A stretch of 49,941 nucleotides of DNA from Gnetum montanum (lineage: Eukaryota > Streptophyta > Gnetopsida > Gnetales > Gnetaceae): assembly GCA_015680685.1 (NCBI GenBank), contig MNCI01003376.1, forward strand, positions 1 to 49,941. The letters are read 5' to 3'. A program made the translations under genes and the position numbers. Positions 11,663-20,753 of the stretch are shown here, one piece after another. How positions within the stretch are numbered: the stretch's first letter is position 1; every line of letters begins with the position of its first letter. The notes under the pieces are model-generated. The model ran no database searches. It was not told the origin of the DNA and saw nothing but the letters and a program-made list of their open reading frames with translations.

Positions 11663-14128
11663 TCAAATTGCCTTACCCATGGAAAATTTTGAATTCATTC
11701 CATGAACAGAACACGCACAATTTTTGTAACCCACATCTCTGGCAATGCATGGGGTCACAATGTTACCATTTGCAAACCAAGTTGGTCTGTTTTGAACAAA
11801 GTCATCCACGAAAGCATCAATAACTTTTGCTGTTACATGCTGCATCACAACAACATGGGCGATGTTCCCTTGGCAAGCGAGTTGCCATTTGAGGGCAAAA
11901 GCTTCGTCTTTTGGCCTTTCAAACACAACAGTGCAGCTGAATTCATTCAGCATGACGCTAATTCCATGAGATCTCAATCTGTCCCTCAAATATCTTGCAT
12001 TTTTCAGACATGTTTCAGCTTCCGTTCTGAGTCCTGAATACCCTTTTCTGTTCAAAGCATGCCACAGAAACAAAGGGGTGTGTCCATTTCTGCTGCCTGT
12101 GATGGTTCCATCCTTGGTGCCTATACATTCTACATCTATGGAAAGCGCTTGAATATGCTTGGATCTAACCATTTGAATACCACATGGCATAGGACAGCCA
12201 ATAAACTTGTGGCCCGATACACTGATGCTTCCAATGAGCTTCTTAAAACTTAGCTTTGGTGCAAGGGTGAACTTAAATGTCTAGATAGAGCGATGAGCAC
12301 ACTAAAAAGTTAGATTTTAAAAAACCGGTGAAGCTTGATTTCAAGAGCTACGACGGTCTCTTACCCCTTTTATAAAAGGCATGATTAGCCCAAGTAAAGC
12401 TCCATCACAGTGTATATAAAACTGTTCAGGACTGTAGCCTGATACCAGAAGAGTGTGGATTACCAAATCCAGATCGTCAATTGCTCCCTTCATCGTAGTT
12501 CCTGAATCAATAACTCTATTTTATTAATGTAAATAATGTCAAGGTAACTCTTCTCAAATGTCAATGTAACTCTTCTCTTCTCCTAAAAGGAGAAGAATGA
12601 TGTAGCCCAATTCAGTACTCGGTAGAAGACTAAAAACGTGTGAATGAGCAACAAGAGAAAAACAAAAAACAAAAAAGCAAACGGCAATGAGAAAGGCGTC
12701 ATCATAAAGAAATTCATACTCACCAATATTAACGTTCACTATGGCAGGCCTTCCCCTCTTTTCCAAGAGCTTCCGCCTAAAATCTAGGCAGTCTATCTTC
12801 CCAGAAACTAAAGTATCCACCAGTTCCAAATGCATTTTATACATCCTCGCTATTTTGGGCAAGCTATAATGGGCTTCTTTTGATGTATATAGAATGGCAT
12901 CTGAAAGTTTCTCCCTCCTATTTAAATATACTTTGACCATAAGTATACAGAAAATAATACCGACAGAAACGGAAATTCTCTCTCCTTCATCAGTCAGTGA
13001 ATAAGGAATAATAGACATCTCCTTCATCAGTCAGTGAATAAGGAATAATAGACATCGCAGTAACACTGAAGATACCGACCCTACGAGGATGCCATGCATA
13101 ATCGCTTCCGTCCCACCAGTTGTTACGTATCCCCAGTACTCATGTCTAGGCAAATCCCAAAGCTCTGCAAACCAGTCCAGCACTGCGACTTCAAAATGCT
13201 TGGAACTAAGTTCAAAGTTGCCTGCGATGAATGGATCTCCAGCGTTATTTAGGTTGTACCGCAGGAGCTCACAAATTGCTCTGATACCACTGGTCTCAAC
13301 GTCATGGTTCAATGGATAACCTGAAACCATGGTAAAAGGCCATTTTGTAAATTTATATAATATGGATTATCCACTTTCAAAATGATGGCTACCTTTAGTC
13401 TGATTGATGAACTGTGAAGAGAACCTGAACTCTGGATAGGATACACAGTTGATAGATTGAAACTTTTATTCAATGTTTCTAACTTTCAAATATCTAATAG
13501 AAAAGGTATATAAAACGAAAACTGAAGCTTTATTACTTTTTAAGAATCTTAGAATTTATTATACTAATAATGACAGCAAAAACAATTCATACAAGTTTCT
13601 AGATGCAAGCATTATAAGGTTGTCTTAAATGAGTAATCATTACACACAAAAGAAATACATTCATCCTCAAAGACTCTCGACTTGCACGATCTAAAAGTAG
13701 TCTCTTCTTAGTGAGTTGATCTCCCTTTCGTTTTCAAATAAGTACGGACAAAAGTGAAATTGATTATGAGAAAAAACGGAATTGATATTCATCAAAGGGA
13801 TAATAAAAAACAAAATGAAGAAAGTAAAGAAAACGCAACCTATCTGATGTTTTGATGCTTTCAACATCTGGCACGCAAATTGCTGGATTCTGTTACTCGA
13901 GTATGCATTGTGGCCAGGTTCTCCGTTGGATGGTGGCTCCTGAACAGGCACACATCTTGTACGGACGTTTCTCCATGTAGAAACCTTAGTATCTCCGTCT
14001 ACGTTCTTATTTACACCACCATCATCATGGGAAACTCCAGTTCCAATACTTTCCACCAGTTGAACATTGTTTTTTCTACCTTCATCTTTGACGGCGTTCA
14101 GGCTCACAAAAGCATGATCTTTGCCCAT
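11663..14128 (-). CDS. SDC: Serine decarboxylase-like, PLP-dependent group II decarboxylase, five exons
   Basis: The exons, in order, are 14128-13840, 13320-13080, 12917-12724, 12501-12365 and 12271-11663. All introns are GT-AG with matching phases, and the CDS is 489 codons plus stop, close to the roughly 480 residues of plant serine decarboxylases. The family converts L-serine to ethanolamine for choline and phospholipid synthesis. Visible landmarks are IGYPLN (residues 96-101), [27 protein letters not shown], the cofactor-stacking His193 in [14 protein letters not shown] (Asp274, Ala276), and the PLP lysine Lys309 in VSGHKF, followed by GCPMPCG. The C-terminal half from [12 protein letters not shown] onward matches the family closely. 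No stop or frameshift was seen, so it is probably functional. Start: ATG 14128 is the first in-frame ATG. An open stretch of 58 codons precedes it without an ATG, is Arg/Ser-rich, and could be a transit peptide if joined to an upstream exon. It is the only host gene recognised in the window. Confidence 0.93.
12981..13054. repeat. 37-bp tandem duplication in intron 2 of the decarboxylase gene
   Basis: TCTCCTTCATCAGTCAGTGA and the next 17 bases occur twice in perfect tandem (12981-13017 and 13018-13054). It lies within the intron and does not touch the splice sites. The perfect identity points to a recent event or an assembly artefact. Confidence 0.9.
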
Positions 14129-14385
14129 ATTTATTTGCTCATGACTTGTTGAGAATCTCCCTACATTCCACCCCAATGTAGATGCAAATGGACTGCTTCT
14201 GATTCTGCATCTATTTCTGGGAAAAGTAAAGTTACCGAAGCAGAAATGCGTAGCACTAGAGTAAAGCAATGACGTGTAGATGGAAGCGCCATAAAAGCAC
14301 AAGCAAAAAATTGGAGTTCTAACTCAAAAATGCAGCAAAGCAAAGGATTACCGTGAACCTGCACAAGCTGCTGTGAGCTGCAATC

Positions 14386-14398
14386 CTCTTTAAATAGG
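14386..14398 (-). promoter_or_regulatory. Candidate TATA box of the decarboxylase gene
   Basis: The minus-strand CCTATTTAAAGAG lies about 260 bp upstream of ATG 14128. A possible donor (CACG|GTAATCC, near 14350) downstream would allow a short 5' exon. This is prediction from the sequence only. Confidence 0.4.
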
Positions 14399-14734
14399 CG
14401 TGTATGATGTGTCCCCTGCCATCTGTGTGGTAATTTGTGGTTCTGTCTGTTGCACTGTTCCAACAATATTATAAAATAAGCCAAAGTTTAAATGCGTTGG
14501 TAAATGCCTTTTTCTTTCTCGATTATAGCAGGCGGTTACAGGAAACTCTACTGCTTCTCCTGTTACACCGCATCGTTACACGTTCGAGTAGTGAATGGTT
14601 TTCCCATTGCCTTTGAGGGGCATCTTCCATGACAACTTTCAAAACTATTGTCATAGTCTGACAAATTGTTGTACTGCCTTCGTCTGTTTTCTTTGAAAAC
14701 TTAAAGCTTTCCAAACGATATGACATACAACTAT

Positions 14735-15520
14735 AGCAACCGACAATGGTCTGCGTGATGATTCAGACAATCGACAAGATAACCTTGTCCTAAATGCACC
14801 CGGGGGGGTGGGGGGGGCGGGGGTGTGTCGGACCCCGAAAAGAAGTGCTAAATGCACATGTGGCCCTGCCATCTATTTCAAAACTTCTTTGCAACCTCCC
14901 TGTCTACGAAAATTACACCCAATATGTTTTTACGAAAATTACACCCAATATGTTTTTAAAGGTGGAAAGCGATACCCAATATGTTTTTAAAGGTGGAAAG
15001 CGATACGATACCCAATAACTCTTAACTTTATATCTCAACATTACCCACAAGATTCAAACCTATAACTTGGAGTTTAGTGGAACCTTATGTGGTGGTGGAA
15101 AAATAAATCTCTCACCCACCATTGCGCCAGACATGTTGGCCTCTCTGCCAAAACAAGTATAATCTCTTCCAACCACAGGATAGAAAACAACAACAGTGGT
15201 TTGTGTGACAATTTACACAACTTACAAAAATCTACTTGTCCTAAATGCACGTGATTGTGCCATCGTACTATATTACAATTATTTCACTATTTCAACAACC
15301 TCTTTGCAAGCTCCCTACTTGATAACTCAATAGTGTCTACAAAAATTAAACCCAATATGTTTTTAAAGGTGCAAAGCTATACGATAGTTATTTCTCTACA
15401 TTCTCATAAGTCCTAACTTTGTAACTCACTAAACTTCCAACAACCTCTTAACTTTATAACTCAACATTACCCACAAGATTCAAACCTATGACTTGGAGCT
15501 TTTAGGACGAAGTGACACCT
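14735..15520. repeat. Diverged direct duplication upstream of the decarboxylase gene
   Basis: Copy A (about 14735-15075) and copy B (about 15185-15520) share in the same order ACAA...CTTGTCCTAAATGCAC, GCAA.CTCCCT, CCCAATATGTTTTTAAAGGT, AACATTACCCACAAG and ATTCAAACCTAT. Copy A also has internal short tandems of ACGAAAATTACACCC and AATATGTTTTTAAAGGTGG (14907-15005). No ORF of note is present. Confidence 0.7.
14802..14823 (+). other. G-rich run with quadruplex potential
   Basis: Seven Gs, T, eight Gs, C and five Gs occur in 22 bases. Four G-tracts can be drawn from this run. It may also be a site of sequencing error. It lies inside duplication copy A and has no counterpart in copy B. Confidence 0.7.
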
Positions 15521-15956
15521 CATTGTCACATTTATGAAATGGATCATGGAAGTCATGGAATGAAGTGATCATCAACTTTGCTATAGATGCCACAACAATA
15601 ATTAGAAATCACCCCATTTGCATATATTTTTTTGAACTTGAAATTTTTTACTTCAATACTTATCTTTCATTCTCATTGATACAAAATGGTCAAAATTTTG
15701 CATTGCTATAAGTTAAAATTAAATTAATAAAAGAAGAAGAAGGTGATCCCTAGCCAAAGCATAAGTACCTAGGAGGAACAAAAGATTTTTGTAGACTTTA
15801 ACTAGCAGAATCAAAAGGTGCTACAAATGTTTTTTCCACTTAAACACAAGTTTTTCTTTTTTATGTTTTCTTTTCAAATTAAAATGAAAGTAAAGATTTT
15901 AGAACTACAAAAATTTTGAACAGCTAGTTACTTTAAAAGGTTTTATTGACAAGTTG
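15521..15956. other. AT-rich flank left of E2
   Basis: No gene or element end was recognised. The last five bases AGTTG (15952-15956) are the left target duplicate of E2. The sequence CTTTAAAAGGTTTTATT at about 15931 resembles CTTTAGAAGGTTTTATT just right of E2. Confidence 0.6.
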
Positions 15957-16931
15957 TGATGAGATGCGATATGCACAAGCCGCGATATCGCGTACGAGAT
16001 ATCGTGGCCGCCACGATATCGCGTACAAGATATCGTGGCCGCCACGATATCGCATCCCTTGCGATATCGCGGTCCGCCGCCAAATCTATAAATAAGAGGC
16101 GGCACTCCCCTCATTTGACATCCTAGGCTAGAAGTAGCGAAGCTCTGGTGAATTGATCACCCCAGAGATAGAATATTTTCCATGTGCCCGCAATAGGAGT
16201 CCCCCAAGTGAACGGTTCTTTATTCGAGCAACTTTGTACCTGAACGCAAGTTGTGTACGGCAATAAAGACGAGCTTTGTGGATAAACCTTGCAGTACATG
16301 GATAGGTTTATTTAATGTTATTTATTGCTTTCCTAGTAATGCGGCATGAGTACGACTTGATTACGAACATTGACGAATGTGTACGGCTAGCCAAGGAATC
16401 GGCTACTCATCGCGATTAGATTCTCTCACCCTTACCTCCTAGAACGTGGGACAAGTACGACTTGATTACGAGCATCTACGGATGTGTACGGCTAGTCAAG
16501 GAATCGGCTGCTTGTCACACTTAGGCTAGTTAGGTGCCTCAGTACGACCGCTTCGAGCACGTGCGTTACGTGTGGTAATCCCAGTAACGATTAGCGTTTG
16601 GTAGCCACAGTTGCACAGTTCAGGGTGTGTACGGCAAGTGGGAACGGATGCTGACGCTAGGACTTAGTGCTGTAGTTAGAGTTAGTTTTAGTCTCTCAAC
16701 CCTTCACCCTTTAGCATAGGAGATAAACCAGAAAAGACCAAAAAAATCATATACCTCGGACTTACTTAACCATACACCGTGACAACAACAAGTAAGTCTG
16801 GGAAGACAACGATTAATTAACCCCAAGTGTTCCTTACGGCGTTTAGGCATTTAGTCTATGGAGTTCGACTGGATCGCGCGTGCTACGCTCGTTTCATATG
16901 GTTGAGTGTAGGGGTACCTCGCCACTCATCA
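15957..16931 (+). repeat. E2 5' LTR
   Basis: The 975-bp LTR begins TGATGAGATGCG and ends GCCACTCATCA. TATAAATA at 16087-16094 would direct transcription. A conserved stem-loop lies at 16758-16799. Two GTACGGCTAG...GGAATCGGCTGCT-type blocks repeat at about 16380 and 16480. Confidence 0.93.
15966..16075 (+). promoter_or_regulatory. Palindromic GATATC cluster in E2 U3
   Basis: Six GATATC palindromes, most within CGATATCG or AGATATCG contexts, occur in about 110 bp just upstream of the TATA box. A 33-bp unit ending GATATCGTGGCCGCCA is tandemly repeated. The 3' LTR keeps five GATATC copies. The placement suggests transcription-factor sites or a cruciform; the function is inferred. Confidence 0.6.
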
Positions 16932-16932
16932 T

Positions 16933-16950
16933 TGGCACCATTGCCGGGGA
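16933..16950 (+). promoter_or_regulatory. E2 primer-binding site, tRNA-Asp type
   Basis: TGGCACCATTGCCGGGGA lies 1 nt after the LTR and matches the tRNA-Asp complement TGGCGCCGTTGCCGGGGA at 16 of 18 positions. Athila elements use this primer. Confidence 0.88.
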
Positions 16951-17072
16951 CTAAGTGTTTGTACGCCAATTAGAACATTAGGAAATCTTTCACATCGTTG
17001 TGAGCCTTAACGAACCTTTGGGTTAATTAGTTAAATAAGAACATATATAACGATGAACAGCACACCAATAAA

Positions 17073-19628
17073 ATGGCTTCTTCTCATAAGGTTAACTCGC
17101 CTAGGGATAACACGGAAGACAGTCAACAACATAAGCATAACCTGAACCAGCCAGGTCCTCAGCAATCTAAGGTGACATATACTCATCCCGATGAGTATGT
17201 GCCTAATTTTACTTTTATTCCCCATCAAGATGAACAACTACGGTGGAGAGATTTGCAAGGTAACGTTGTGTTACCCCCAAATCGATCAATCCCTAACATG
17301 CTTTTCCGTGCCCTAACACAGATTGGCATGCAAGATCTATTTGCGGAATACATTATGGATGACTTTGACACAAGGGATTATCATCCCACAGATGCCCAAC
17401 GTATTCAGGACTTAATGCAGGAGAGCCAACACTCATTGTTGAAGGGCAAGGTCCCCCATGTCCTTAGTGAAATAGGAGACGAGGAACCCCTCATAACGGG
17501 TTTCTTAGAAAATGATGTTCCTCCTCCTCACAATGGTGAAGAGGTTAGGCATCAGGGCCTTCGATCAACTGTACATGCTACAGGCTCTGATCCTTGTGAA
17601 CACCAACTGTTCATGGCAGGAACAACCACTCACACTAAGGACGAACACTTAGATCATTACAATGATCGGGGCCGAAGCAACCGAAGAGAAGGTAAGAAAC
17701 ATTGCCATGGTGATGGATCCCCTTCCTCTTCTCCTTCATCTCATCATTCAGACTCTCCTTCCACATCTAAGTGCAACCATCGTGAGCACAATGGAGAGGG
17801 TAAAAGTAGGGAAGATGAAAGACCTCGACAGGAAGGTCGGGAGTTAGGACAAGGGCAAGGATGTAGGGAGAGTAGGGAACCACTGTGAAGACATCATAGA
17901 TGTCATGACAGGGATGATCATGAAGAACCCCTACTCGCAACCCAAAGCATGCTAGACATCACAGAGGCAGTTAGGATCCCCACAAGGCATCTAAAGGATA
18001 GCAGGATCAAGCGTCTAGACATAAATAATATCCCACGTTTTGAAGGGGGATACAACGTTGATCCTCAACATCATTTACAGGCATTCCACGATGCCTGTGC
18101 CTTGCAAAATATAGATAATGAGTGGCAGAAGCTTAAGTTGTTCCCAAGGACACTCACCAAAGAAGCAGAGAGCTTATACTGGTCCTTAGAATCAGAAACC
18201 ATCAGGAGGTGGAGTACGATGCTTGAACTATTCAACAAAAAATATCAAAGGTACTCCAGAGTGTCCAATTTGCGTAAGCAGATCCAAGGCTGGAAACAAG
18301 GTGCTTATGAACCCTTGGATGCTGCCATGGCCCGTTACTATACACTACTACATCGTTGCCCGGGCCATGGGTACGCTAAACGGGATCAACTTCGCCACAT
18401 CGTGGATGGGCTAAGAAATGAAACAAGAAGAACTCTTGGGACTTACGCCCAAGGGAGACTTTCCCAACTAAGAGCCCAAGAAGTTGAAAGTTTGTTGGAA
18501 CAAGTAGCGCAAGAAGAGCGTGAGCTACGTAAGAGGGAAATTGCAGAAGAATAAAACCACGATCCCTCCCTTCGCAAGAAGGAAGTGAAATTCTGTGATG
18601 AGGAGGATGAGTCACCACTCGAGGAGTTAGTGAATCGGAAAACCTTACTGATTCAAAAGTTAACAACCGAGGTATTGGCTAAGGTAGACCAAATATGGGA
18701 TTCCTTAAACTCAAGAATAGAAACAGTCTTAAAAATCATCGAAGAGTCTAAGGTAGAACAAGGTAGTGACAAAGGCAAAACCAAGCGGAGAAACTTAAGC
18801 CCTACACATAACAAGGGTAAGGGAAAAACTCCTATCTCCGATGAGGCTGTAAATTCTGATTTAGATGATGATGGTGGATGTGAGATATGCTACTATGACC
18901 ATCCTAAGGGATGTTGCCCAATTATCTCACATTTGTAGGAGTTTGGGGTGTATGCATTAAATCCAAGACTTAATCAACGGCAAACACCCCAAAGATTACC
19001 TTATCCACAAGGTAACCCAAGGCAGTTCCACCAACCCTTAACATATTACCCAAGTGGAATGCCTCCACAACCTATTGGACAACATCAGCAGTGGCAATAC
19101 CCACAGTCATGGGGGATGCCACCGCCAACACATCAGTACCCTTATCAGCAGCCTAACTCTCATGGATATTATGTGCAGCGGCCGATTTTCCCAGGTGACT
19201 CTACGGATCACATAAAACCTCCATGTTACCACCAAGTTTAGGAATATTTTAGGACTCCTTCTCCTTCAGGAAACGCCCCATACCCACGATATCCTCCAAA
19301 TCCATCCGCATCTCTTGCGCCTGTGACTGCTCCAACAAAGCCTAGAGTAAATCCCTCTCAACTGTGACAACCTAACACTGCGAGGGCTCCCAAGCCTTCA
19401 ATATCAGTTGGTTCTAATAATCGTTCACCAAAAAGATCCTTCCTTAGGACCGACAATCCAACTAAACCTTCACCCTCACAAGCAGTTGAGCATCCTAACA
19501 CTCCCATACCCAACACGATTTCGGGAAATCCTCCAGCAGCAAAATTACGTCCAATGCATACAGTTATGTTAACACATACAGTAACTGACTGGATCAAGGT
19601 TGGCCACCTTCCAAAGAAATTACCCGAT
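17073..19628 (+). pseudogene. gag: E2 gag
   Basis: One frame runs from ATG 17073 into the assembly gap, more than 850 codons, with five in-frame stops at 17886 (TGA), 18552 (TAA), 18936 (TAG), 19239 (TAG) and about 19365 (TGA). Each fits a C-to-T change of CGA, CAA or CAG. The N-terminal 270 residues are acidic with a Ser/His stretch. The gag core at about 17960-18500 has LDINNIPRFEGGYNVDPQHH, LFPRTLTKEAESLYWSL and RCPGHGYAKRDQLRHIVDGL. A zinc knuckle CEICYYDHPKGCC starts at 18879, followed by a Pro/Gln/Tyr-rich tail. Gag assembles cytoplasmic particles and binds element RNA. Protease, if present, is hidden by the gap. Confidence 0.85.
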
Positions 19629-19992
19629 NNNNNNNNNNNNNNNNNNNNNNNNNNNNNNNNNNNNNNNNNNNNNNNNNNNNNNNNNNNNNNNNNNNNNNNN
19701 NNNNNNNNNNNNNNNNNNNNNNNNNNNNNNNNNNNNNNNNNNNNNNNNNNNNNNNNNNNNNNNNNNNNNNNNNNNNNNNNNNNNNNNNNNNNNNNNNNNN
19801 NNNNNNNNNNNNNNNNNNNNNNNNNNNNNNNNNNNNNNNNNNNNNNNNNNNNNNNNNNNNNNNNNNNNNNNNNNNNNNNNNNNNNNNNNNNNNNNNNNNN
19901 NNNNNNNNNNNNNNNNNNNNNNNNNNNNNNNNNNNNNNNNNNNNNNNNNNNNNNNNNNNNNNNNNNNNNNNNNNNNNNNNNNNNNNNNNNNN
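19629..19992. other. Assembly gap, 364 N
   Basis: This is a run of N between E2 gag and RT, where protease is expected. Its true length is unknown. Apparent open frames through it have no meaning. Confidence 0.99.
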
Positions 19993-20753
19993 TGCATGGA
20001 ACTAGCTGAGGGAATAACTAGTGCTTACCTTGAAAGCGCAAACATATTGGAGCAAGTCCGTTGCCAACTTCCAGCCTTTAACTCCGAAAATATTAATTGG
20101 GGGAAGTTGGAGATTCCTGAGGAGTTTAAACAAGAGCCCCTAGAGTTAAAACCGTTATCCACCGGTCTAGAATATGTGACCCTCAAAAATGGAAAACTGG
20201 TGATCATCAATGCAAAGCTCGTGCCCACGCAAAAAGAAAGTTTGCTAAGGGTGATAAACAAGTGGTCAACCGCCTTTGCTTGGTCGTGCCTTGAACTAAC
20301 TAGAATAGATCCTCAGATATGCCAGCATAGGATTTATACAGACCCCTCTATGAAACCTCGCAAGCAACCCCAGAGGCGATTGAACCCGAAACTAAAACAA
20401 ATTATTAAAGAAGAACTAGAATAACTTCTCAAATTAGGGTTCATTTACCCTATCGCTGACAGCGAATGGGTTAGCCTTCTTGTCATCGTACCGAAAAAGG
20501 GAGGTAAATGGAGGGTATGTGTAGATTTTATGCTGTTAAATATGGCAACATTCAAAGACCACTTCCCACTGCCCTTTGTGGACCAAGTCTTAGACACTAT
20601 AGCAGGGCATCGCTATTACAGTTTTCTCGATGGATATAGTGGGTACAACCAAATACGAATTGCACCAGAAGACCAAGCCAAAACAACGTTCACCAGTCCT
20701 TGGGGAACGTTCACATATAAACAAATGCCTTTTGGCTTGTGCAATGCACCTGC
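19993..20753 (+). pseudogene. pol: E2 pol, N-terminal part of reverse transcriptase
   Basis: The translated frame has PRKQPQRRLNPKLKQIIKEELE, the connector to RT, then VIVPKKGGKWRVCVDF, RT motif A as FLDGYSGYNQI (Asp present), and FGLCNAPA immediately before the E3 insertion. A stop at 20422 (TAA, probably from CAA) breaks the frame. The last five bases CCTGC are the target duplicate of E3. After E3 the frame resumes with TFQC, completing the usual NAPATFQ motif. RT would copy element RNA to cDNA in the particle. Confidence 0.92.

Noticed and set aside
14802-14823. G-run as a functional quadruplex of the decarboxylase promoter
   Set aside because: It is about 400 bp upstream of the candidate TATA box, absent from the sister repeat copy, and homopolymer length may be unreliable.
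15905-16114. Minus-strand open frame at the start of the E2 LTR
   Set aside because: It lies on the GATATC palindromes and LTR boundary, and is not present as an open frame in the 3' LTR.
19554-20424. Long open frames across the first run of N
   Set aside because: N codons are not evidence; only the parts outside the gap were used. The same applies to frames across 31985-32737 on both strands.
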